This document shows positions 1 to 9,237 of a stretch of DNA of 64,000 nt, piece by piece. Source of the DNA: Myrica gale. Taxonomy: Eukaryota; Streptophyta; Magnoliopsida; Fagales; Myricaceae. The notes below the pieces were generated by a model that ran no database searches, was not told the DNA's origin, and was given only the letters and a program-made list of their open reading frames with translations. Made by a program: the position numbers and the translations under genes. The stretch covers positions 2,919,001 to 2,983,000 of the forward strand of contig OZ005612.1 in the NCBI GenBank assembly GCA_963930655.1, given 5' to 3'. The stretch's first letter is position 1. Each line of letters begins with the position of its first letter.

Positions 1-232
1 ATGGAACCAAAATGGGAACTCGCCAATCCTGTAGGCATCAATAGTAACATAGTTCATTATCTCCTCTCCTGAATGCATCAAACCTTGCAGCATTGGATAA
101 TCTCAGCTGTTTCTTATAAATGGCAGCTGTGAGCAAAGACCTCCCTTCCAGGCCAATAAGTCTGCATCGGAAGTAGTACCACTGCCTCTGTGATACAGAT
201 TCTATCCTATTTGAAACAAAAAGTCTTCATAT

Positions 233-545
233 TTGAAACTTGATTTTCCCTCAGCGACCAAAATAAATGCATGCAGAGGACCAATTGACAGAGTGAAAGT
301 GATATGGCCAATACTGCAATACATAGTCTTCATATTTGAAACTTGATTTTCCCTCAGCATCCAAAATAAATGCAAGCGGAGGACCAATTGACAGTGTGAA
401 AGTGATATGGCGAATACATAGTCTTCATATTTGAAACTTGAAGCAGAGGACCAATTGACAGAATGAAAGTGATATGTCCAATACATGTTCTTCATATTTG
501 AAACTTGATGTTCCCTCAGCATCCAAAAAAAATGCAAGTGATATG
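233..545. repeat. Tandem repeat, about 93-bp unit, four copies
   Basis: Units start near 233, 326, 421 and 487, each with GTCTTCATATTTGAAACTTG (the last has GTTCTTCATATT). The first two periods are 93 and 95 bp. The third unit lacks an internal block, giving a 66-bp step. A shared block GGACCAATTGACAG follows in each of the first three units. Open frames crossing the array are products of the repeat and not genes. Confidence 0.85.
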
Positions 546-641
546 GGTCAATACACTAAAAAACAAAAGGAAAGTTCTGTTACCTATTTGGATTGACCGA
601 ATTGCAGGTGTAACAGGAGAGGCAGATATCAGGGTGGGTCT

Positions 642-671
642 TGCCCGAACAGTGTGGGTGCTGTTCGGGCA
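642..671. other. Perfect 11-bp hairpin
   Basis: TGCCCGAACAG at 642-652 is the exact reverse complement of CTGTTCGGGCA at 661-671, with an 8-base loop. It lies in otherwise unassigned sequence between the tandem array and the TRIM at 1.5 kb. Function unknown; it may be a relic of a foldback element. Confidence 0.5.
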
Positions 672-1023
672 GGATGGTCCCGACCAGGACTCACACCCCT
701 CTTTTACTCTCTTTCCTAATTGCTCGGTCTGCAATATCTTAGAGATTGCAGAGGATCCCGATTCATTTGAATATACCTTAAATGTCTTGTCTCTAAACTT
801 CTGCTACCTCGAGGCTCGTTCACGCACAAAACACGGCTGAGGAACAAACTGAAGTATCACCTGCACTCTTTGTTTTTCTGGCAAATTTGTCTGATTGCGG
901 GATTCTTCATTGCATACGTTCCTAGACCACATGAATACAATATTGTCTAATATTTTTTTTTCAAACTCCAGCAATTCTTTCATCCATATTAAAAGATTTT
1001 ACACTACCTTCCACTGACCGTTA

Positions 1024-1268
1024 ACAAACATATTATTATTTTTTATTAAAAGCCGCCCTCTCTCTCCTAATATTAATATGTAAATAGTTTCTTATTAACT
1101 ATTTATTTCATGACGTGAAACAGTAAAAAATATTTAAGGAGTCCTTGTTAACCTTCAAATTCCCATCAAAACACTGGCTAACAATCATATTAATTTTTTA
1201 TAAAAAGCCGCCCTGTCTAATATTAACAAGTAAAGTAGTTTCTTATTAACTATTTATTTCATGTCGTG
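1024..1268. repeat. Imperfect direct duplication, two copies
   Basis: Two stretches of about 90 bp (1024-1117 and 1182-1268) share AAAAGCCGCCCT and TTTCTTATTAACTATTTATT in the same order, separated by about 65 bp. They look like two copies of an AT-rich element or an old local duplication. No coding potential is seen in 546-1520. Confidence 0.6.
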
Positions 1269-1521
1269 GCAACTCTATCAACCCCCAAACCTAAATCTAA
1301 ATCTAACATTTTTTTTTAGATGACGAATTCTAAACGTAACATTTATTCTTCACATCTTCCTGATCTTCAAAGAGATTCAACACAGAAAGCATCAGAGGCA
1401 TTAAAATGGGGTTCAAAGATCAACGGAGATTTAGAGAAGGCAGTAGTAAAATAGACATCTATGCATTTCTTTCTCCCATCCGAGAAAAGAAAGAAACAAA
1501 ATTCTCATCCTATGCTCTTTT

Positions 1522-1861
1522 TGTTGGGGTTTGTCCATATTGGTTGTAAAAAGGGTTGATGATCAGTTTATAAGTGTGAGGAAAAGTCTCAACTCTTAAG
1601 CTAACTTTTGGGGTTGAGCAGGTCCAAGACCACCCAACACTGGTATCGGAGTCTAGATTTACCAACAAGTCTCAGACCCAATAATCTATGGGAGCAACGA
1701 GTTGTTTGTTCTCAACCCAAGACCCGATGTGTGAGGGGGAGATTGTTGGATTTGTCTCACATCGGTTGTGGATGGTGTTGATGGTCAGTTTATAATTGTG
1801 AAAGAAAACCTCACCTCTCGAGTTAACTTTTGGGGTCGAGAAGGCCTAAGACCACCCAACA
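1522..1861 (+). mobile_element. Complete TRIM (terminal-repeat retrotransposon in miniature)
   Basis: Two direct repeats of exactly 118 bp (1522-1639 and 1744-1861) both begin TGTTGG and end CCCAACA, fitting LTRs with TG...CA ends. Just after the first is TGGTATCGGAGTC (1641 on), a primer-binding site of the initiator tRNA-Met type. Just before the second is a purine-rich tract GTGAGGGGGAGAT. The internal region is only 104 bp and non-coding. The flanks CTTTT and CTTTC fit a diverged 5-bp target duplication. The LTRs are clearly diverged from each other, so the insertion is not recent. TRIMs are non-autonomous and depend on other retrotransposons. Confidence 0.85.
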
Positions 1862-3011
1862 CTTTCTTCTAAACACGAACACTTCGATCCATATGAGAGA
1901 GCCATCAACAACATAGCCTTTTTTATTGTTTCATCGTAGTGTAGTACCCCTCCTCCAACTGGTCTCAGGCTTTAGGGAGACAAATTAAAAAAGAAGATCT
2001 GTTTAGTCTTTCTATTCTACTAAAAATTCTCATTGGATTTAGTTCTTCTTGTTAAGCACATATATTTCAGGAAATTAAATGAAATTTCTTATTACTTAAC
2101 AGAAAATTATTAAATTAGTATTCTAGGAAATTAAATATCATTAATTTTCCCTGCCATTTGTAGAACAAACATATTTGAACTGGAACAATATTGTCTTAAA
2201 ACACAGAGCATATGTAAAAATTACAATCCAGGAGAATATACGGCCTCGGTTATCTGTACTATTTTCTTCTCTTGTTCCAAGTCATGTACACTTTACACTC
2301 AAGGCCTTCAGTACCCTTGGTATTTGCGAACGCGACTTTGCTGCAGTTTGGCTGACCGAATTCTGACCGAATTGCAGCAGATTTGCTGCGGTTTATGCTG
2401 ACCGAACTGCATCAAATCCCGTCCCTTTCTTTGCAGCTAGGGTAAAAAGTTTGTTAAAAATTATTAAAATTTGTAAAAAAGATATTAAAATTAAAAAAAA
2501 TTATACAAAATTTTAAAAAACTTTTCGAGAGCAAAGCAAACATAGCGATCATGTTTCACGTGATATAGGAGTGAGAAGCTGCAGGTCCGGGGGAGAAAGT
2601 CGGGAGTATTGTGAGAAGAGAGAAATATAATATAAAATTGCTCTGTTGTATGGATTTCCTCGTCGTTTCAGCTGTACGGTATCGTAGCTTTATACAAAGA
2701 TGATCTCATTGGTCTCGTTGACACATCCCGAGAATCTACAAGATTCCTCTTCTCCAGCAACTGACGGTATTAGGCACAACGGGGATTTAATATAGTCTAT
2801 ATAAAGTTCAGACAGCAGGAACCCTGTAAAATATCCTCTCAGAATTATACAGAATATGTCAAAAGTCAGTCAATATTCTTATTCTACATAAAGGGTCTTA
2901 GGTTCAATCATTTGTTGTAGTGGTGCCTAAGTGAGGTGGCAGAGTTGCTTGCTGAGTCGGCATGTTCAGTGGAACCAGTGATTTGCTTGACAGGGGGAGA
3001 GATAAAAGAAG
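1862..3011. other. Intergenic AT-rich sequence
   Basis: No gene or element boundary could be supported here. Short open frames (for example 2175-2366) have no recognisable product. There is an A/T-rich tract at 2440-2520. The right part is the upstream region of the dioxygenase pseudogene. Confidence 0.5.
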
Positions 3012-4119
3012 ATGAAATCTGAGAGGACGTCCGATTTCCGTTCTGCTGGAGCTGTGGATCAAAAACAAACACATATGGGAAGCTCTGTACTTGTGCCTTC
3101 TGTTCAAGAGCTGGCGAAGGAGCCAGCACTGACTAAGGTTCCGCCAAGATATGTGCGGACAGATCAAGATCCTCCACTCATATTATCAAATGTCTCTTCT
3201 CCAAAAGTTCCAGTCATCGACATGCAAAGATTGCTCTCCATGGATTCCATGGACTCTGAGCTGGAAAAGTTGCACCATGCAAGCAAAGAATGGGGTTTCT
3301 TTCAGGTATGTCACCAAATAAAACTTTAATAAACAAAAAAGGAAAAGGATTGGATGTGGAGGAAGAAATCTCGGCCCTAGCTCAATTAGAACAACTTTCG
3401 ATAGGTATCCTTTCGGTTTCGACCCAATCTTTTGCCGTGTACGCTGTGTTAAAAGAAGATTTGTATTACGTACAGTTGATCAACCATGGGGTGAGCACTT
3501 CACTGTTGGCGAATTTGAAGTCAGGCACTTGAGAATTCTTTGATCTCCCAATGGAAGAGAAGAGGAAATTCTGGCAACAAGGACGAGATGACATGGAGGG
3601 GTTTGGGCAGGACTTTGTTCTTACTGAGGAGCAGAAGCTCGACTGGGTAGACATGTTCGCCATGGCCACTCTTCCAACCCATTTGAGGAAGCCTCACTTG
3701 TTCCCCAAGCTCCCTCTCCCATTCAGGTCCTCTCTCTCTCTCAATTCCTGAAGTTTTTTTTTGAATTCAACAACTTCATTTCCCTCTGATCCGAATAAAC
3801 TGAACAACTTCAAGTAAAATTATTTTGTGTATGAGCCAAATTATAATGAAGCATATATGTTCTTTGCTTGTAGAGAAACCTTAGAAGCGTACTCGTTGGA
3901 ACTAAAAAGCATTGCCGTGAAAATCCTTGACCTCATGGCGAAAGCTCTAAAAATGGAAGCTACGGATATGAAGGAGCTTTTCGAAGAAGGGTATCAAGCC
4001 ATGAGGATGAACTATTATCCTCCATGCCCGCAACCCGAGCTTGTGATTGGCCTAAATCCTCACTCCGACGCCAGCGGCCTAACCATCCTTCTGCAAGTAA
4101 ATGAAATGGAAGGTCTTCA

Positions 4120-4627
4120 TGTCAAGTTTCATCCCAAAACCAATTTGCAATGGGAGGAGGTGACCCAACAGATATATGAAGCACAAGATTAAATGGTCAC
4201 TAACCAATGTGAGACTCTAACACACTTTCTCACGTGCAGGCCGAATGAACATGGTTCATGCACGTGGACAACAAATGAGGAACACAAACAAGTGAGTCAA
4301 GCCCAAAAATAGTTGGTTTTGATACCATGTCAAGTTTCATCCTAAAATCAATTGGCAATGAGAAGAGGTGACCTAACAGGTATATGAAGAACAAGATTAA
4401 ATGGTCTCTAATCAATGTGAGGCTCTAACACTCCCCTCACGTGCAGGCCGAATGAACATGGTCAATGCACGTGGACAACAATGAGGAACACAAACAAGTG
4501 GGCCAAACCTAGAAATAGTTGGCTCTGATACCATGTCAAGTTTCATCCCAAAACCAATTGACAATGAGAAGAGGTGGCCCAACAAGTATATGAAGCACAA
4601 GATTAAATGGTCTCTAACCAATGTGGG
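4120..4627 (-). mobile_element. Tandem TRIM array: three LTRs, two internal regions
   Basis: Read on the minus strand the LTR begins TGTTAGAG and ends GAAACTTGACA. Copies are 4120-4222 (103 bp), 4328-4430 (103 bp) and 4534-4627 (cut short by the next element). Each internal spacer of about 104 bp starts, on the minus strand, with a tRNA-Met type primer site (TGGTATCA-like) and ends with a purine tract near GTGAGGGGAG. So the structure is LTR-internal-LTR-internal-LTR. It is inserted in exon 3 of the dioxygenase pseudogene between the codons for GL and QIRKDG. Tandem TRIMs can arise by unequal recombination between LTRs. Confidence 0.85.
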
Positions 4628-5463
4628 CAGGGGTGGAACCAAGGGGGAGCGAAGGGTGTCGGCCGACACCCTTCGCTCCCCTAATTTTTTTTATTTGCCA
4701 CACCTTGCACCATTGAAGAACTACTCTTTCTCGCCCATCTTTCACCTTACAAGAGTTACAACACTGTTACACAGTCACTTTGGAAGAACTCAAACATTTC
4801 ATATAGGCGGCCAGGGGCGGAACATTGTTATAAAATAAATAAATTATATGTATATTTTTTTAATAGAAGATGTCCTGGGCCCGATACCCATAGGCCCAGG
4901 CTAACTTCATATGATCCCCATTAGGTCCTGAACGGTTTGGACCCGATCCCCTTCAATTTGTGTTGTTGATTTCTGGGTTGAAGAGCTTACAAGATTGGGG
5001 GTTTTGAGATTGCTTCTTTGGGTGAATTCTCGCTGATAATAAGGATATACTATTATTTTTTGAATTCTTTTGGTTCTTCTACCTTATTGTTTTGCTAATC
5101 GAGTAGGTTATGCACTTCGTATTTTTTTTAATCTATTTATTGGGTAGCACTTTTATCCTTATTTTGTTGGTTTTTCTATTCTTCTATGTGTGCCAGTTAG
5201 TGATAATTGGCTTTTACGTTCAATTATTTGCACCATGCATTAAACAACTGACCATAAATATGCAGTCTCGTAGGATCCAATTGTCACCTCTCAGTATCAG
5301 CAAATTGTACGATACGTGTATTTTAATATTTTTAGTATTTTTAATTCTTCATTTTTGATATTTTAACTCTTAAGATATTTTTTTGCATTACGTAGTAATT
5401 TTTTTTTGTCATTTTTCCTTAAGAGTCTGACCCCCTTCGATTGGATTCCTGGTTCCGCCACTG
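4628..5463. mobile_element. Non-autonomous hAT-like element
   Basis: The left end CAGGGGTGGAACCAAG and the right end (reverse complement CAGTGGCGGAACCAGG) form imperfect terminal inverted repeats. Flanking 8-mers are AATGTGGG (4620-4627) and AATATGGG (5464-5471), a 7/8 target duplication as expected for hAT. The 836-bp body is AT-rich with no transposase. It starts with an 18-bp palindrome GGGTGTCGGCCGACACCC. It lies inside the third TRIM LTR, so it is nested in the dioxygenase exon. Confidence 0.75.
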
Positions 5464-6198
5464 AATATGGGACAGATACGCAAAGATGGGATTTGGATTC
5501 GAATTAAACCCCTCCCTGATGCTTTTGTTGTCAACGTTGGAGATACTTTGGAGGTAGGGAGTCCAACCATTTTGAAATATCTTTCTTGTCCGCTTCTATA
5601 AACATATATCAATGCTCCAACCAGTTCGATTTCTCTCTCTCTATATATATATATTGTGTGTGTGTGATTTCCCTTTAATCATGGCTAAAATTATGCCTTC
5701 TGGCATATGATTTGGCGCCAGATCTTGACAAATGGAATGTACCGGAGCATCGAGCATCGAGCAACAGCTAACTCGGAGAAGGAGACTCTCCATCAGTGGC
5801 GGAGCCAGGATTTTCTCGTTAGGGGGGCCAAACTAATTAAATAATATTATTAAAAATAAAATTCAAATATTATAGGACATAAAAAAATTTCAACAGTAAT
5901 TTGTTCTAAGTTAACCTTGATTTAGAACTAAAAACAGGTACATAAAAATTTATCTTATCAACTTGATTGTACATATTCTCAAGAAAAGTACACAAAAGCA
6001 TATTGATTTCCTATTACAATCCACAAAAATATATCTTATCTAGATATACTAAAAAAAATACACAAAAACATATTAATTTCTTATTACAGAGCAACTCGAC
6101 GACTCTTTAAAGAATCGAAATCATCTATTAACATTTCTGTGCTAACAGTTGCAGCAATTTCTTTCTTAATATAGATAACCAAAGAATTTGCAAGAAAT

Positions 6199-6744
6199 TC
6201 ATCTTTCATCCTGTTGCGAAGTCTTTACCCATATGACTAAAAAAAGCACAATTATTGCCTTCACGAACTTTTTTCCAATTACGGAATCCATCAATAGTGA
6301 ATGCATTAGCTCCAGGACGTCCAGTTGGTTTTTTTTATTAAAAAGATAGCATGATAGACAATATGCAGCATCCTTTGAAGGAGAATATTCTAGCCAAGAA
6401 AACATCTTATACCATGATGATTGAAATCGTCGAGGATGACTTTCAGGTCCAGAAAGTGGATACTCAGAACCATGAGAATGAGTAAACTGGTAGGGACCAA
6501 CCTTAAGATAAGCTCGTCTAATTTCATTTTGCTGATTAATTGGATATTCCCATATCTGAGGATGTAATCCCGGATCACGTTCTAGAGTAGAAATGTCAAT
6601 TTCTTGAGGTATAATTGTTTGAATTTTAGTAGGACCTTGCTCATGAATTGAAATTTGAGGATTAGACGTTGAAGAAGATACTTCTGAATTCGAGCCAACA
6701 CCCTTTTTCCTAAAAAATGCATCAATTGTTTTTGGCTTGCTCAT
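6199..6744 (-). pseudogene. hAT transposase N-terminal fragment (TTF-type/MYM zinc-finger class)
   Basis: The frame begins MSKPKTIDAFFRKK, the characteristic start of plant TTF-type zinc-finger hAT transposases (often annotated 'zinc finger MYM-type protein 1-like'). It continues through the PRRFQSSWY..WLEYSPSKDAAYCLSCYLF block, which is the TTF-type zinc-finger region that binds element ends. The frame then degrades after about 180 residues. The DDE-like RNase H core and C-terminal dimerisation domain are absent between here and the left end at 5794. It is therefore a truncated, inactive remnant inside the hAT element at 5794-8144. Confidence 0.85.
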
Positions 6745-7282
6745 TGATGCAATTTAAGACCCCAGAAAAATTATCTATTTATTAGTATTAAGATTTTCCA
6801 GTAGTAAATAGAATTTCTATAATAACGAGAAGAGATACTTAATTTCTCCAATAGTAAATAGAATTTATATATGAGAAGACATGAATTTCTCCAGTAGTAA
6901 TTTGATTGTCAAAATACTGAATTTCTCCAATAGTAAATAGAATTTGCTTCACTTCACAGGTCGAGACCGATATCATTTATCCCAAAGACTTGCTCTGATA
7001 AAACATGAGCTTATGGAATGACCAGCCAGGTGATCAAACCCTGTGTGTCACAAACACCTAATACTCCTAAGTCATTCACAACAATGACTAAAGAAATCCA
7101 TTTCAAAATGAAAGGTGTGAGCAGTCATCAAATTGGTTATCAATCACGTTTTCCATACATAACAAAGGTGCTTCTAGACATCATATGCTGTCAGTTTAAA
7201 GTTTCTACAATCAGAATTTCAAGCACAAAACCTGGACATAGTAAGTAACTCAATAAAGGAGAAGAGAAGAGAGAAAGTATAC

Positions 7283-7692
7283 CTTATGACGCAAGAGCAT
7301 ACGGTGCCAACTAGGGATATTAATGATTCCAGAGCCTTGCTTCCACTCCTGAAAGTTCTAATTAGCATCCGGAGTTTTATGGGGGCAAAAACAACCTTCA
7401 CCGCAATAAATGTTTAAAAAGGAGGGAAACTTTCATGTTTGAGAGGAATACAACTTACCTATCTGTGATAGACTCCTCTTGCTCAAGTACAACAAGACTC
7501 TCCTCAAGCCTTTCTAAATGGAAGTAGGCTTTACAAATCAGGCGGCACCGCCAAACTCTGGAGTAAACGTTCTTCAAAATTTCAGAACCATTTAGACTCG
7601 ATTGCTGGCCACTAGTTTGCGCCGGAGGGAAGTTCTTTTCAGCAGAACCAAGGGTCCGATCACAGCTGAATCACCTCATCATATTTCTGGAG
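7283..7692 (-). pseudogene. Captured exons resembling a DnaJ/TPR (DNAJC7-like) protein
   Basis: On the minus strand, exon A (7692-7459) follows an acceptor CAG and reads LQKYDEVIQL, then GSAEKN, then RVWRCRLICKAYFHLERLEE, ending at a donor GTAAGT. Exon B (7348-7283) reads SKALESLISLVGTV then LLRHK before a donor GTATAC. The order of motifs (TPR helix, WRC block, HLGRLEE-type helix, then LLRHK) matches my memory of plant DnaJ proteins with tetratricopeptide repeats (Arabidopsis TPR15/TPR16 class). Small indels disrupt both exons. Both lie wholly between the hAT terminal repeats, so I infer capture by the transposon. No J domain is present here. Confidence 0.6.
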
Positions 7693-8312
7693 CTGCCAGA
7701 TGATACAGAAGTTAACACGGAACTGACAACGGACTTCCTATAGAATTCAATTTCCTCAAAGAATAATGAGAAGAGATAGCATAGCAAGCAACGCAAGAGA
7801 AGAAGAAGAGTAGAGCATTGGCGCGTGAGAGAAGCAATGTAGCTGTTGGAGGAAAGTCACTTCAAGCCTTTTATGTTTCAGTATTCATTTTACTCTTTGT
7901 CCGTTCAACTTTTACAATTCACGTATAAATATTCAGCTCACGTCTTTTTTTATGCCATCTATCACCTTAGCTTTTGTAATTTTTTAAATGCTATGCACTT
8001 TAGATTGGAGAGGGACCAAATACAAATTTAAAATTTTGGAGGGCCTATTGTTAATTTTTTCAGTCAAACTCCCTAAATATATGTTACAATTTTTTTTTTC
8101 AAAACTTTTTGGGGGGGGGGGGGGGGGGCTTCCCTCCGCCCCTGCTCTCCATAGCCACATTTTACAGCCCCAAACTAGATGGAGACTTGGGGCCAGCGGC
8201 AAGCCTTGATACTGCAGATAGACCAGCTTTGTTCATAAGAACCAGTGTTGCAGATTACTTCAGGGGATATCTTTCACGCGAACTCCATGCTTGTTTGAGC
8301 AATCTAACCTAA

Positions 8313-8669
8313 AAACAAGTATCTTATGATTCCCTATTTTCAATCAAACTTTTACTTTTTTGCTACGCTTCCAAAATTGGTGAAATGTATATTTTTTCGT
8401 TTGTGAAAATGCAAAGGGTGAAACAATTTGGACACCGGAAATAGGCGTCGGTATATGAGAGGAAGGTAATTATACTTCACGGGAGATTGGAAATAGGCCT
8501 AGGTATATGGGTAAGTGTATCGGGTAAGGGCAGAGATTGGTTTTGTTTTTTCACAAAATTGGGGACACGCGATGTAATTTTATTGCACCTGAGGCGGCCC
8601 CGTCTGACACGTTGGAATTTCTTGTTAAGGCTTTGGGCCCAATTTCACTGATGGACAAAATGTGTAAAG
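8313..8669. other. Intergenic, nothing recognised
   Basis: Sequence after the dioxygenase pseudogene stop. It contains a short internal similarity (GGAAATAGGC at two places near 8440 and 8490) but no gene, element boundary or regulatory motif that I can support. Confidence 0.4.
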
Positions 8670-9018
8670 AGTCAAGTGAGTAGTGTGGAACGAATGGAAG
8701 TTGTGGACTAAATTGGAAAAAAAATTAAGGGATAAATGTAAAATCAGTCTCTGCTATACGTAAAAATCGATTTAGTCTATGTGATATAAAAACATCGATT
8801 TAGTCATGTGATTCTATTTTCGTTTGTTATTGGTCCTCCATCAGGGATTGATTTTATCACTTTCTGAAATCACAGAGAGTAAATCGATATTTTTCATATT
8901 ACAGGGACTAAATCGATTTTTACGTATAGTACATGAACCAATTTTGCATTTATCCCAAAAATCAAGTGACCAGTGTGGAACGAATGGAACCTGTGGACTA
9001 AATTGGAAAAAAAATTAA
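8670..9018. repeat. Foldback MITE bracketed by 57-bp direct repeats
   Basis: The core (about 8728-8957) is an inverted repeat: GGGATAAATGTAAAATC and TACGTAAAAATCGATTTAGT on the left are mirrored by ACTAAATCGATTTTTACGTA and a TTGCATTTATCCC end on the right. It is flanked by two near-identical copies of a block containing AGTGTGGAACGAATGGAA and GTGGACTAAATTGGAAAAAA (8670-8727 and 8962-9018). This lies 220 bp upstream of the COMT start and so could affect its promoter. Confidence 0.75.
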
Positions 9019-9237
9019 ACTCTAGGAACCAATAGGGTTATTAAAAGCCTATTCGAATAGAATTCTTGTACCCATGTTTTAGTAGGTGGTGTCAATTGTT
9101 TTAGAAGAGGATCTCATCCGCCTGACAGAAATTTCGCAGTTAGACGAAGCTGTGATATTTCGCACGTACAAATTGGCCAGACAAAATTTTGCCACTTCGA
9201 TTCACGGGTTCGAAATCAGCTCCTCCCACACACAAAA

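Larger units (their letters stand above)
5794..8144 (-). mobile_element. hAT element with transposase fragment and captured host exons
   Basis: Ends are CAGTGGCGGAGCCAGG and (reverse complement of the right end) CAGGGGCGGAGGGAAG, flanked by a perfect 8-bp target duplication CTCTCCAT (5786-5793 and 8145-8152). The insertion splits the last exon of the dioxygenase; sequence on both sides joins into the conserved SIATFYSPKLDGD block. Inside are a minus-strand N-terminal transposase fragment (6199-6744) and minus-strand exons resembling a DnaJ/TPR gene (7283-7692). A run of about 20 G lies near the right end at 8110. At 2351 bp it lacks the catalytic transposase core, so it is non-autonomous. Confidence 0.88.
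3075..8312 (+). pseudogene. 2-oxoglutarate/Fe(II)-dependent dioxygenase pseudogene (SRG1-like)
   Basis: All four family blocks are present in order. Exon 1 (from ATG 3075, an MGSS..LVPSVQEL start; an in-frame ATG also lies at 3012) ends EWGFFQ at 3305. Exon 2 (3474-3725) starts LINHGV. Exon 3 (from 3873) holds NYYPPCPQP and the iron ligands in NPHSDASG. It resumes at about 5473 as [23 protein letters not shown]. Exon 4 (from 5722) has the distal iron ligand in YRSIEHRA and resumes at 8145 to a stop at 8312. Known family role: oxidation of specialised metabolites or hormones in the cytosol. Disabling features: in-frame TGA at 3530-3532, a TRIM array plus hAT in exon 3, a second hAT in exon 4, and T in place of Arg in the usual RxS motif. 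Family membership is clear; the former substrate is unknown. Confidence 0.93.

Noticed and set aside
233..545. Regular repeats considered as a CRISPR-like array
   Set aside because: Unit spacing is uneven, the spacers are repeats themselves, and the window is plant nuclear DNA.
3306..3473. Open frame through the first intron of the dioxygenase pseudogene
   Set aside because: GT and AG ends and family exon structure show it is an intron; the frame is incidental.
8110..8130. Run of about 20 G
   Set aside because: Homopolymer length is unreliable and lies at a hAT end; no claim of G-quadruplex function is supportable.
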